DNA of 64,000 bases. It comes from Xiphydria camelus. Lineage: Eukaryota > Arthropoda > Insecta > Hymenoptera > Xiphydriidae. Of this stretch, positions 10,905-21,099 are shown one piece after another. Position 1 is the first letter of the stretch. Each line of letters opens with the position of its first letter. The notes under the pieces are model-generated. The model had not been told where the DNA came from. It saw only the letters and a list, made by a program, of their open reading frames with translations, and did not search any database. The stretch covers positions 8,683,647-8,747,646 of the forward strand of contig OY783197.1 of assembly GCA_963678675.1 (NCBI GenBank), read 5' to 3'. Made by a program: the position numbers and the translations under genes.

Positions 10905-13900
10905 GTAGGCGGATAAGGCAGGCGGGAAATCCTACTTTATCGCCCCCTTTTTGCAAAATTCTACTTTTACCATTGTACTTACACTGCGTGACTGCAGTGT
11001 GGCTTCACGGTGCACAGACAGATGGACACCCCAGTGCATGCACTCGAATGCACCGCGTGAAAGCAGGGTGCAGTCACTGTGGTGCCACTTTGCTATCGGG
11101 GCACTCTGTACGGGCCAGTTTGAAAGTTACCTTCAGGGAGGCTTGGTCGGTAATCGAAACATTTAATACCGGTAGAAGTCGAGTCGGTAGTTAGAGTTGG
11201 TGTCAATTCGGGAGATCGAAGCGTCTAACCTCGAAATTATGAATTTGTGAATAATGGTGAGTAATTTCCATTATTCACAAATTCATAATTTCGAAGTTAG
11301 ACGCTTCGATCACCCGAATTGACACCAACTCTAACTACTTACTCGACTTCTACCGGTATTAAATGACTCAAGTACCGACCAAGTCTCCCCGAAGGTAACT
11401 TCAAACTGGCCCGTACAGAGTGGGACATACGGTATACCGTAATTACCGTATGTCCGTCTCTGTACTGGCCAGTTTGAAAGTTACCTTCGGATAGGCTTGG
11501 TCGGTACTCGAGTCATTTAATACGGTAGAAGTCGAGTTGGCAGTTAGAGTTGATGTCAATTCGGGAGATCGAGACGTCTAACTTCGAAATTGAGAATTTG
11601 CGAATAATGGAAATTACGAAAATAATTATAATTACGGTATAAATGTCTCGATTACCGACCAAGCCTATCCGAAGGTAACTTTCAAACTGGCCAGTACAGA
11701 GACGGACATACGGTAAAGTTATTTTCGTAATTTCCATTATTCACAAATTCACAATTTCGAGGTTACACGCTTCGATCTCCCGAATTGACATCAACTCTAA
11801 CTGCCGACTCGACTTCTACCGTACTAAATGACTCGAGTACCGACCAAGCCTATCTGAAGGTAACTTTCAAACTGGCCAGTACAGAGACGGACATACGGTA
11901 CACAGAGAGAGAGAGAGAGAGAGCACTCATTTGGTTTCGGAAATAAATGAAACCGTAAACGCACATCGTTATGAGATTTTGATACACAGTTATACACACA
12001 ACAATACTCTTTACTTTTACTTTGACGACGAGGTGAAAATTCGCCAATTTCTATCATAACTTTATTTTCACAGTTGAACTAACAACGACCAAACACATTC
12101 AACTTCACGCAGAGAGTGGTTCACATTATTCTCACCAGATGTCATATCGTAATATGTTAGTTCCCTATACCGCATGGTCGGTACTACGTATCGGCGTAAG
12201 GCGGGTTGTCTACTCGCAGGGGCGAATATACAGTAGAGAGTTTTTGGACTGCTAAACTGCACGTCCTGGTTTTCGGTTATCGGTTATTGTGAGCATGCGC
12301 AGATTTATTCCCAACGTTAACACCATCTAGTTTTTGATCCTGAAGAAGGCGTTACGTATAACGTAAGTGTAGCGGACTACACTATAAGGCGCGTTCGTAT
12401 AGGCACGCCCGGCAGCGGCGACCCTCGGAGACGCGGCCGCTTTATTTCACTTACAACGCTTACAACTGTCATCGGCATAGAGATATAAGACATCGGTCGG
12501 GCACGTGCCGCTTTCCTCTAGACCTCCAGACTCGGTCTTTCTTCTGACGTCATTGGTCCTTCTCCCTACTCCCTAGGCGCACTCTAGCGACAGTGCATTT
12601 CCGTTATCGCTTATTAAGCGTACCCTATTCTCCGTCTAATAAGGTATCACGTTATCGTTTAATAGCGTAATCGGTTATTATGAAGCTACTGCGCAAGCTC
12701 AACATAACGTTTTACGTTTAACGTTCTAAAATTAAGGAGCTCAAAAACTCCCTAGTATGTCCCATTGGTAACGCAAGTATTTGAATTTCCCTGACATTTG
12801 ACTTTGGTAGTGCTTGGAATGTTGTTGTAGTTAGAGTTGGCTTCAGAAGAGTGCGCTGCATTCTTACGAGCCGTGTTTTGACGGCTCTGTGGGGACCCGA
12901 CACACCGCCAGCGCTCCACGCGGAGAAGAGGTGTAGTCACGAGACTACACAGTCGGCAATAGTCTCTCTCGCGACGCAACCGCGTGATGCTCTTTGTTCA
13001 ATAAACGAACTTTATTTCACGATCCATTGATTTGCTCCTTATGTGGCATAGTCCCCACAGCTCGTAAGAACGCAGCGCACTCTTCTGAAGCCAACTCTAA
13101 CTACAGGTTCGTTCCAACTAACACGAGAACTGGTTCTGAACTCGACGGAGTGTGCGCAGTCTGACTTTTGGGACCACTAGGTCAGACTGCGCACACTTCG
13201 TCGAGTTCAGAACCAGTTCTCGTGTTAGTTGGAACGAACCTTACAGCACCGTTCCAAGCACTACCAAAGTCAAATGTCAGGGAAATTCAAATACTTGCGT
13301 TTTACCAATGGGACATACTGTACTCTTGAGGGCTGGAATTGGCTCACAGATTCTCCCGGTGATTAGATGATTCGTCTTGCTCCGATTTATATTGCGGTAG
13401 ACTTGGTTGTACAGAGTGAAGAGGAGTTTTCAAAGTACCTACATATCTAAGAGTAGAATTTTTTGTTTTTTTTTTTCGATAAACTAAAGTGCCACGAGCT
13501 TAAAGTAGTATGGTCACTCTCCAAAGTGATCGTTGAGTGTCCGTAAAAAAAGTCATCAAAAAACTATGATTTATAATTGAAAATTCTCTTTGTGAATTAT
13601 AAAATTTATGACCATAAGAATTAGTCGATTATTTTGATTATTTTTCATTTATTATTCAAACAATGTGCCTCCTTTGACTAGCGTCTTTTTATGTGTGGAA
13701 ACGCATATTATCAATGGGCTCGTGGCCCAGTAGGGAGAACCACGATACACTCAAACGTTTTAGTGTATCGTGGGGAAAACGAGATTTGAAATGCACGCTT
13801 GAACCCACTCCACTGACGCAACGTTGCCGCATCTACTCGACACGCTATTTCCGAACGCCGAGAAGCAGAAATTAGTTATAACTAAAGTATCAAACGGTCA

Positions 13901-15506
13901 ATAATTTTCATCAATGGTTGTAAATTTTTGTTTTTTTTTTGCCCCGTTTTTTGGTATTTTTTTATATTTTAATCTTGGATCTTACATACACAAACCCCGA
14001 AAATTGTGATTTGCCCATAAGACTCTGGGTTATTTCCTACTTGGTAATTAATTTTTATCAAACATACTAAACGGTCAATCTACCACAAATTGCACCAGGA
14101 GGTTTCTATTGATATTAACTTGCATACAAAATTATTTCATATTTTAATCTTGGAAATCGATTCGTGACCATACTACTTTAAGCGTAATAGAAATACCTAT
14201 TTGTAATTGATAATAAGATTGAAAACCAAATTTTGGAGAACTTTTTTTCTATCGCACACGATAATATGGATATAGATTGTTTGGATATATTTGGTTTATT
14301 TATTAACCCTTTGTTGTACGAATTTTTTATTCGAACGTACTCGACTAGAATTTTGTGTAAAGGAGTGTTTGGGGTCGCCGAATATTGAACCCAACGGTGT
14401 ATTTAACACTGCTGCTGAGATTTGAAAAGTTATTATCGGATCGTCGCGTCAAATGTTGGCATCGCTGAGTAGCGAATCTGTTTGAAATCTCGAAATTGAA
14501 AAGAAATTCAATTTTACTTTGATTTTTGAAATTCGAGTCTCGAAAACTTAAGACTGCGAGATTTTGGAAACATGTTTATTGACTGAATTTCTCGAAAATT
14601 AATTTTTTGCGGAGAAAACACTAATTTATACTCTTCTTTTGTCGAGAATTAATGATTTGCGCCATATAATAACTTATTTATACGGATTATGCATACATAT
14701 AGAGCATTCCACGTCAAATCAGCCACTTAAAAAAATGAATGCATCCCAAAAAATGTCTAAAAAATGAAATTATTCGAGTACAACAATTCTGCCAAATTAT
14801 AGACCAATTCTCTCATAAATCACGGAGTAATCATATCTTTTTGTTTTTATTTTTGAAATTGAGAGCCAAGCTTTATAGGTGAAACTTTTTTTCTTTGTAT
14901 TCGACAAGTAAACAAATTATACGGTTATATCACGGAACTCTCAGTCGTTTGAGAGATACAGCGAATTAAAAATTTTCTTTTTTATAAAAACGCTATTTCT
15001 CTGGGACGACTGGGAGTTCCATGATGTATGTAAATACGTCAAAACTGAGAAGTTTTACGTATAGGTCATGCAGCAAAGGATTAATCAGTAAAAGATATCG
15101 CATCAGTTCGTACTATCATAGAAACGAACTCCGGCCAAATGAAGAGATTCGAGGTCCGCGATAGTTACAAAGATCCCGCGGTGCGATGCTCTGATAAAAA
15201 GGCAGAACGTAATTTTAAGTCCAGTTAATTTCCTTTGCACAGGAGAAATCATCAGATTCCGAGTCGTCAGCGAGACGTTCACGGAGACGCTGCCCACCGA
15301 TCCCGTCGTCTCCGGCGACACATCGGAAAAGGCGGAGGTGAAGAACGCTGCTTCGTATTCCTTGAGCGTGAGTATAATTATTCCTTTAAAAATAGACGTA
15401 ATGAGATCGTCGATGAACGTTCACTGTACATCGATCCCTTGGTTTTTAATAGGCCGCCATCGACGAGCCAGGCTTGGGTCTACTCACCTGGTGGGAAAAT
15501 ACGTAG
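5462..15506 (+). CDS. POLR3H: DNA-directed RNA polymerase III subunit RPC8 (five exons)
   Basis: The coding exons are 5462-5572, 5644-5827, 7607-7747, 15243-15367 and 15453-15506: 615 nt, 204 residues, the same length as human RPC8. All junctions have GT/AG and the phases match. The product has the RPB7-like N-terminal domain (starting [16 protein letters not shown], with PGDGSSHTK near residue 60). A C-terminal S1/OB-type Rbc25 domain follows ([24 protein letters not shown]), with a variable acidic stretch and the conserved tail [17 protein letters not shown]8 pairs with RPC9 to form the Pol III stalk, which takes part in initiation of tRNA and 5S rRNA transcription in the nucleus. No lesion is seen. 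Intron 2 (1.8 kb) and intron 3 (7.5 kb) are enlarged by transposons; introns 1 and 4 are 71 and 85 bp. Confidence 0.96.
5644..5827 (+). CDS. POLR3H: POLR3H exon 2
   Basis: Follows TTCCAG. Encodes [22 protein letters not shown] and [17 protein letters not shown], the rest of the N-terminal stalk domain. Ends in phase 1 before GTATC. Longer frames through this exon run into introns. Confidence 0.95.
6556..7027. mobile_element. TTAA-flanked MITE in POLR3H intron 2
   Basis: The ends CACGTTAAGCGC and GTGCTTAACGTG are inverted repeats directly inside TTAA duplications (6552-6555, 7028-7031). TTAA targets are used by piggyBac-type transposons. No coding frame; 472 bp. It accounts for about a quarter of intron 2. 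Confidence 0.7.
7607..7747 (+). CDS. POLR3H: POLR3H exon 3
   Basis: Follows GTCACAG. Encodes [19 protein letters not shown] and the aromatic QAWVWEY of the S1/OB domain, ending DLFMDAG in phase 1 before GTATTT. The open frame upstream (from 7561) and downstream (to 7866) is intronic. Confidence 0.95.
7956..8306 (+). pseudogene. SWIM zinc-finger-type protein fragment in POLR3H intron 3
   Basis: A 116-codon frame whose end, [21 protein letters not shown], resembles a SWIM zinc finger: C then CxH, followed by a hydrophobic helix, with the first cysteine of the usual CxC apparently serine. The preceding region ([26 protein letters not shown]) matches the beta-rich lead-in of these proteins. The fragment at 26071 has the same layout. 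A GTAAC after the last tyrosine could be a splice donor, but no next exon was found. I cannot tell whether it is a retained host exon or part of an element. Confidence 0.5.
8349..8465 (-). pseudogene. Short THAP-like fragment (uncertain)
   Basis: On the minus strand about 37 codons ([20 protein letters not shown] then a serine-rich end) are loosely reminiscent of a THAP zinc-finger segment. It is cut by element S1. Evidence is weak. Confidence 0.2.
9303..9390 (-). ncRNA. tRNA-like segment in A3b
   Basis: Read on the minus strand: an A-box-like TAGCGCAATTGG, then a B box GGTTCAAATCCC. The anticodon region is expanded and no cloverleaf acceptor stem could be paired, so it is tRNA-derived rather than a working tRNA. 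Confidence 0.6.
9500..10105. repeat. Foldback W
   Basis: The arms include AAAAGTGCAAGTGCAATAATG and GCCGCTAGTGGAAGGAGAAG with inverted copies at 9938-10060. An inner pair GAATCAAAAAGAGAAACC and CGTCGCTTCTTGCGTACAAT has inverted copies at 9848-9903. The loop is GC-neutral and has no gene. Confidence 0.75.
10741..10815 (+). ncRNA. tRNA-like segment in A3
   Basis: A box TGGCGCAATTGG and B box GGTTCGAGTCC, at usual tRNA spacing, on the plus strand within POLR3H intron 3. A T-arm can be drawn (CAGG/CCTG). The acceptor arms do not pair. It is a probable Pol III promoter relic. Confidence 0.62.
10843..10904. repeat. (CT)n microsatellite
   Basis: About 30 CT units directly after the tRNA-like segment of A3. 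The run is absent from A4 and A5, so it expanded only in this copy. Confidence 0.95.
11446..11898. mobile_element. TA-flanked palindromic element D2 with S2 at its centre
   Basis: The ends are CCGTATGTCCGTCTCTG and complement, TA-flanked (11444-11445, 11899-11900). The arms are homologous to D1. The centre GGAAATTACGAAAATAA is interrupted by S2 (11631-11713). Confidence 0.83.
11631..11713. mobile_element. Single-arm element S2
   Basis: 83 bp flanked by TA on both sides (11629-11630, 11714-11715). One end is CCGTATGTCCGTCTC (inverted) and the other is ATTACGGTATAAATG. Unlike its relatives it is not a palindrome. It lies at the middle of D2. Confidence 0.72.
11903..12752. other. Unassigned stretch of POLR3H intron 3
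   Basis: A short GA run (11904-11921) is followed by unique-looking DNA. Around 12371-12620, read leftward, there is a TATATC motif and then GTGAAATAAAGCGG, ending near TCCGCTACA. This could be a fragment of an LTR, but I found no clear ends or duplication. Confidence 0.25.
12888..13059 (+). mobile_element. Solo LTR at the tip of E1
   Basis: 172 bp with ends TGTGGGGAC and GTCCCCACA, flanked by a GCTC duplication (12884-12887, 13060-13063). It contains TTCAATAAACGAAC, a plausible polyadenylation signal. No internal retrotransposon sequence, so it is a recombined solo LTR; superfamily undetermined. Confidence 0.72.
13106..13241. mobile_element. Foldback I1 in the right arm of E1
   Basis: A near-perfect palindrome with ends GGTTCGTTCCAACTAAC and complement. 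The empty site CTAACTACAGCACCG in E2 shows a short duplication, best read as TACA. A longer relative, I2, is at 47869-48611. Confidence 0.75.
13504..14177. mobile_element. TTAA-flanked element R1
   Basis: The ends AGTAGTATGGTCAC and GTGACCATACTACT lie directly inside TTAA (13500-13503, 14178-14181). About 674 bp, non-coding. R2 (17321) and R3 (61054) are close copies. Confidence 0.82.
14182..15242. other. 3' part of POLR3H intron 3, no gene
   Basis: AT-rich DNA with no coding frame or recognised repeat. The last 30 bases, rich in pyrimidines before TTTGCACAG, fit the acceptor of exon 4. Confidence 0.5.
15243..15367 (+). CDS. POLR3H: POLR3H exon 4
   Basis: Follows TTTGCACAG. Encodes [13 protein letters not shown] and a low-complexity acidic linker, ending YSLS before GTGAGT. 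It lies 7.5 kb from exon 3. Confidence 0.93.
15453..15506 (+). CDS. POLR3H: POLR3H exon 5 (terminal)
   Basis: Follows TTTTTAATAG. The 17 codons encode the hallmark C-terminus [17 protein letters not shown] and a TAG. Confidence 0.93.
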   Translation, partial: AAIDEPGLGLLTWWENT

Positions 15507-15650
15507 ACCGTCCGAAAAATGTACGGGAAAAGAGAGGCATTCAGAGGATACGCGAGATGAAACGGCGAGTTGTAATTTTATTTCTCCGTACGATGCACTC
15601 TACTTTAATTTCTGTCATTGTATATCCTCTTAAGACTAGTTACCCTATCG

Positions 15651-15656
15651 AATAAA
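15651..15656 (+). terminator. POLR3H polyadenylation signal AATAAA
   Basis: A canonical AATAAA lies 145 bp after the stop codon, on the coding strand. The cleavage site was not determined. Confidence 0.65.
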
Positions 15657-17320
15657 GAGTCACGGCGTGACGCGACGTACGAAACAATGTCGTATATCGC
15701 TCCGTCCGCTCGATAATTGAATCGACGACTTAATTAATCGTTTGTACAGTATATACAAAGCCCTTGCACTTGTCGAAATGCGCGTTGTCGCGCACAAAAA
15801 TATCTTCGATTTGTAAAAACGATATTCTTCTATATCTTATTTATAGTTCAGCTCGAGCGTTGTCGTCGATGGACCGCAATCTGATCCTGAAAGTCTTCAC
15901 GACTTGCATCGATTGCATCTTCCCGTTTAAATTCACGATTATTTATCCAATAATCTTCCCGTACGTCAGCCACGTCTTTAGAACTAATCGGTGAAAGGGT
16001 TTTTATTGACTATCCCGTGCGAAATATCGCGTCAGCGTTGCAGCTTCCGGGGGAGCGTTCCCAAAATTACGCAAGACACTTGCCACGCATACGCCCTCTC
16101 TATTTTTCTTCCTTTCCCGCGAGGAAATGTAAAATACTGTAAATACCCGCGAACCTCCCTTTCGGTCTCGTAAGGTTTTGTCTTTCGAAACTTCCGTTTG
16201 GATCGTATTTTATTTCAAGCAGATTTTCGAAGACGCAACACACAGCGATAATGTAAGAAAGCATCGTGTCGTATGTTGGGGATTGTTTGTTCGTAATTGA
16301 ACCCAGAAACTTTACGACAAATTGAATAGACGACGTTGGGCTCATTCTCTTCATCTTTCTGTAGGACTTTGAAAGATTTCTCGATCCCACTCCTTTTCCG
16401 TAGTTAGAAAATTGAATGTAGCCTTGATAACCGTTCAAGTTTAGTAACTAGTATTAGTTTGTATAGCCGTCGCGACTATTTTTTAGTTAAAGGTTCTAGA
16501 AAAATTCTTGCGACGATTATAAAAACCAGCGCTGATTTATTGGTCGACAAAAATATCAACAAAATAAAAAACAAATGGATTACGTAGATCTCGAGTCACT
16601 GATTTTAAATCTTCTTTCCATTTTATTCTAGCACATTCCATTTTTAAGAGGGATTGAGGTGAAAGTCACAAAAATCGTATTTTAGAGCATTTTTTACTTC
16701 ATTTTTCTCTAAAACTCGATGTACTATCTTCACGTTTTTTATGGATTCGGATTCGACGTCGGAAAGTCTATGAAAAGCATTGATTATCTTTCGTAATGCA
16801 ATACAGTTCGAGCAAACATAATTGTTGTTTGTTTACGGATTTTGATTCAGCATAGAAACATTGATAACAATCGTTGATTGTGTTTCGCGATGCAACTTAG
16901 TTCAAAAAAACAAACCAAATCTCATTGCGTCATGCGTATCTCCACAAAATCTGATCCTAGTTTGATCGAACGTTGTGTAGCATCACAAAATGTAATCAAC
17001 GGCCATTATAGATTTTTAAAAAAAACTAAATCGTTTTTAAAACTGAATCCATAAGCAAAAAATGGATAGTATTTAAGCTATTGAAAATGTGAGGCGTCCG
17101 TTATTCGTGAGCAGCATTACACTCATCCAAATATCTATTAGCTCATATTTGGTTGAACTTTATTACATTATGAAAGATAATTAATGCTAGTTAAAGACTT
17201 TCTAATGCTGAATCTGAATCTATAAGCAAGATATGGACAGCGTGTCAAGGTTTTGAGAAAAACGACGTTAAAAACCCCCTAAATCGCGATTTTTACGATA
17301 TTGACTTCATTTTTTTTTAA
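15657..17320. other. Intergenic region downstream of POLR3H
   Basis: No convincing gene. Open frames are short, and codon patterns and sequence give no family match. No repeat shared with the rest of the window was noted. Confidence 0.4.
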
Positions 17321-17979
17321 AGTAGTATGGTCACTCTCCAAAGTGATCGTTGAGTGTTCGTAAAAGAAATATAAAAAAAGTAATCAAAAAACTATAATTT
17401 ATAATTGAAAATTCTCTTTGTGAATTATAAAATTTATTACCATAAGAATTAGTCGATTATTTTGATTATTTTTCACTTATTCAAATAATGTGCCTCCTTT
17501 GACTAGCGTCTTTTTATGTGTGGCAACGCATATTATCACTGAGCTCGTGGCCCAGTAGGGAAAATCCAGGGCAAACGTTTGAGTGTATCATGGGGAAAAC
17601 GAGATTTGAAATGCACGCTTGAACCACTTCTCTGACGCGACGTTGCCCCATCTACTCGACACGCTATTTCCGAACACCGAGAAGCAGAAATTAGTTATAA
17701 CTAAAGTATCAAACAGTCAATAATTTTCATCAATGGTTGTAAATTTTTGTTTTTTCCCCGTTTTTTTTTATATTTTAATCTTGGATCTTACATACAAACC
17801 CCGAAAAATGTGATTTGCCCATAAGACTGGGTTATTTCCTACTTGGTAATTAATTTTTATCAAACATACTAAACGGTCAATCTACCTCAAATTGTACCAG
17901 GAGGTTTCTATTGATATTAACTTGCATATCAAATTATTTCATATTTTAATCTTGGAAATCGATTCGTGACCATACTACT
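17321..17979. mobile_element. TTAA-flanked element R2
   Basis: Same ends and interior as R1. TTAA is clear on the left (17317-17320); the right flank reads TTTAC, a probable mutation. It is slightly shorter than R1 because of small deletions. Confidence 0.78.
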
Positions 17980-17985
17980 TTACTA

Positions 17986-18669
17986 TCTCAGACAGCAGAA
18001 CTATATCCTATGAATATTGCATAAATATTCGAGAACAAATATAAAATATCCGTGAAATGTCTGTTTATACTCAGACGATGTCCATAACATATTTTCCAGA
18101 TATCTGAATGGTTACTTTTGTACGTGAAGCAAATATTTTATAAACATCATACGAACATTCTACGGATATTTTAGAAATATTCTATAGATATGTGTTATAT
18201 ATTTCGATCGGTACCTATTGCAAGTGACCTCTTCGTCTTATTACAGACCTATGACTAATATTATTCTGTTAGATCCGATATTGAATTACTAATCGGATTC
18301 TGGAAAAAACAACGGCGAATCCATGTCTCACAGTGCCTATTATTGCAAAGCACACAATAATTATTCTAATCCACCCACTTTCAATTTACAAATTTTAGGA
18401 TTCGATTGATTAGTCAAATTTATTATTCCTGCCGATCGCAGGTACTAAAATTCGTTAATTGAAGGCGGGTCTATATTTCTGATCATTTAATCGGATATTA
18501 AGCAGGCAGTATTCGCGAATATTCAAAGAACATCTCTGAAATATTCACTAATATTTTCTGCTTAATATGTGATCACAAATGTGCTAGCAATATCGTATAT
18601 ATATTCTGACTATTTTCAGACATTTTCGAATATCCTAACGATATTTACCAATATTTCCTGCTGTCTAGG
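17986..18669. repeat. Repeat V1, CAGACAGCAG ends
   Basis: Begins CAGACAGCAGAACTATATCC and ends CCTGCTGTCTAG, giving short inverted termini. The interior is rich in ATATTC/GAATAT. A partial copy (V2) is at 21819-22200. Superfamily not recognised. Confidence 0.55.
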
Positions 18670-20909
18670 GACGTGAGGCACTAGTTTAAAACGGAAAAAC
18701 CCTTTAGAATTAGCCCCCCCCGAGATTCAAATAATCCATTTAGTTTCATTCCTGATGATGAAAAAAGGTCTCATTAAATAGACCCGTGTTGTCAAACTTG
18801 AATACTTTTAATGGCTATATTCATTTTTCAACTATTTTGGTGGCAACTATTCGAGTTTCGTAATCGACACTAGTTCTTTAAATAGCGTTCGCAGCTATTC
18901 TTTAGCAGCATGAACTAAAAGAATGGCTGCGACAATTATAAAAAAAAGGTGCACCGAAAATAGTTGCCACGACTCTATCTTCCTTCGCGCATCTTCACAA
19001 TTTTCGTGCGTCCTCGCATCGTCGCCACGATCATCGTCGTCGTGGACAAGAGAAGTTAAATAAGAATTCAGCAGCGGACACACAATCCTTAACGCTAAGG
19101 AACACTAAAACTTCAAAATACGTTACATGCCAAATATCAATACCACCAAACAGTGTACACACAATCGAAGGATTTCACAATTAACATTTCTCACACATCT
19201 CGGATATACATATACCGCTATATTGTCGCGCTATATCAATCGAGAACGAAATTAATCGACTTCCGAAAGATACAGCATCAATAGTAACGCGTGACTCGGA
19301 ATGTTTTCCCACCGTGTGCTCGCTAGATAGCTCTTTAAAGTAAAATCGCCGGTTATCTCCCCCGACCGGCAAATACGTGTACGATCGACGAGCCAAACAT
19401 GATTCGGCCTCGCGATAGTCGTGTAACTCTGTGTCTACAAAATTAAGTCTAAAAGAAAGGAGAAAAAACGCATTATAAATGTATCACACAGTCCTAAAAG
19501 TCGAGTCTGCTCGCGCTCCGATTCGAAAATCAAATATCCTAACTTCCGTTCAGCATTGCACATTTCGATCCTGCGCTTCGGTCGCGTTGCGCTACAGTGA
19601 GGACCGCAGGTTAGGTATTCCCGTGGACGCGTTGCGTATAGGGACCGTGCACCGGTGTCGGTACAAGTAGCCATCTGGTGGCCAATTGGCATAATATTTC
19701 GGTGAAAATAAGTACACGTGCATATGACAATAATTGTTATTTTACATAAAAATACATAAAATTATAATAAAATATGAATAATGTCTGCGTCAAGAAAGTC
19801 TTGTTGTATTCGAGGTTGCGAGGATGGGTAGTGCTGTCCCCCATGTCTCCTGTGCTGAATAGATCCTCCCCCCTCCTGCGGAGTCTATAGGGAATTTGGT
19901 CTTCAGTTCAATGCCCTCCCCTGGGCCTGTATGCCCAGGATTGTCTGGTGCATACTAGGTGGTGGCGCCTCGTTGGATACGTCCATAGAAGGTCGCGTCC
20001 CGTTGGGGGACGTGTGGAGTAGGTCGCTGGCAGAAACTTGGAGAGCGATGAGCTCACGCTTAAGGGAGTTCCCTGCAGCCGGGCCGTAGTCTGTCGCGTT
20101 TTCAGGGTCTCTCTTTTGGGCGGTGAGGATGGAGGTAGGTTTAGTGGGTAGGGGGCCCCCGCATTGCACTATAGGTCTCATAATGTAGCGGGGTGTCTCG
20201 AGTCCCACACTGCCCGGGTACTTCCCACACCCGGGCGCGCGTAAAAAGCGTCCCCCCTCCTTTAAAAAAAAAAAGGTTGCTCAAATACACCTCGCAATAC
20301 TCAAGATGAACCAAAAGTGAAATTTTATCATTTTCCTGAGTTCAGTCTACATCAACCTTGGAAAACCGTGAAACGTCAACGATGGATCAAAGCCGGTTAA
20401 AGTTACTTCTTGTTTTTCTGGATTTTGCACCTCCACTACGTCAAATACATGTGGTGCGCGTGAAATAATTGTTCACCCTTCGAATCATTTTGTCCTCGTA
20501 TACGAGTATTAACACTACTAGACAAAATCCATATTTAATAATTTTAAGTATTTTTAATTATTTTTCTCTACTGTTGCCATAACAAATTGCACCCAAATGT
20601 TACAAATGCTGTCCGGACGAGAGCGTGATTGTCGGCAACAGTAGTGCCCTCTCTAGTTCCTGCACGGTCCCTATACTATCGCGAAATAAAAGCTTCCCAT
20701 CTTCCCTCCTCGTATAGGCTAGGCAAGTAACTCTAGTGACGCCACGAGGTGGTCGGAGTTCGTAATTCTAGGGTGATTATCACTCCAACTCGTGTCTAAT
20801 GGAGCCTGTGAAACAGTCAGTAATTGAACCCGTTAGTTATTATGAGACTCATAATTAATTTGTATTCATTTAAAACTCTCAAAATTAAGCTAGTTCAACT
20901 GTCAACAGA
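18670..20909. other. Intergenic stretch with a GC-rich block
   Basis: No gene recognised. Minus-strand frames at 18895-19083 and 19181-19692 have no family resemblance. A GC-rich block (about 19800-20265) holds a 101-codon minus-strand frame rich in Pro/Thr/Ser and ends next to a T/A homopolymer. It could be part of a retrotransposon, but nothing diagnostic is visible. Confidence 0.3.
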
Positions 20910-20913
20910 CCGG

Positions 20914-21085
20914 TGACCGTACACCTAGGGACTCGGAATCTGTCGCTGGTGACTTTTTTAAATGTTACTTTTAAACGTACTAACTAATGATTAATCAATC
21001 CTAATGCTTTCATTAACGAGGGTAAACGCCATCGTAGCTAATGAGGGCATGAGAATTAATTGTTCATTAGTATGTTTAAAAATGA
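20914..21085. mobile_element. Palindromic element B2, degraded
   Basis: The left terminus CACCTAGGGACTCGG after TA and the arm CTGTCGCTGGTGAC match B1. The right arm is recognisable to about 21085 but has lost its end, so this is an older copy. Confidence 0.7.
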
Positions 21086-21099
21086 CATTTCACTTATCA

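Larger units (their letters stand above)
8551..11101 (-). mobile_element. CCCCGATAGC-type element A3
   Basis: The ends are CCCCGACAGCAAAGCG and GCTATCGGGG, with a CA duplication (8549-8550, 11102-11103). It contains the twin CGATCGGAGCC motifs, the nested element A3b (9044-10326), half of the AAACCGGCC foldback, a tRNA-like segment at 10741 and a CT run. No transposase. It lies inside D1 in POLR3H intron 3. Confidence 0.8.
8539..11432. mobile_element. TA-flanked palindromic element D1, split by A3
   Basis: The left terminus CCGTATGTCCCA (8539-8550) is followed by A3; the rest of the palindrome resumes at 11102 (CACTCTGTACGGGCC) and ends ACATACGG at 11432. Without A3 it is about 340 bp. The arms include GGTAGAAGTCGAGTCGG, TAGTTAGAGTTGGTGTCAA and a core around TCGGGAGATCGAAGCG. 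Confidence 0.8.
8465..11443. mobile_element. Single-arm element S1, split by D1
   Basis: 8465-8536 carries one arm only of the CCGTATGTCC family (GGCCAGTTTGAAAGTTACC, GGCTTGGTCGGTAATCGAG), flanked on the left by TA. Its tail TACCGTAAT is at 11435-11443, after D1. Copy S2 (11631-11713) shows the uninterrupted form, which establishes that D1 landed in an internal TA of S1. Confidence 0.7.
12755..13320. mobile_element. TA-flanked palindromic element E1 with two insertions
   Basis: The termini GTATGTCCCATTGG and complement are TA-flanked (12753-12754, 13321-13322). The arms contain TTGACTTTGGTAGTGCTTGG, AGTTAGAGTTGGCTTCAG and GTGCGCTGC. The tip CGAGCC...GGCTCG is split by a solo LTR and the right arm by foldback I1. 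E2 (46071) gives the uninterrupted right arm. Confidence 0.8.

Noticed and set aside
15235..15655. Two overlapping plus-strand genes of 132 and 105 codons
   Set aside because: They are frames across POLR3H exons 4 and 5 and the small intron between them; the spliced reading gives the conserved RPC8 C-terminus.
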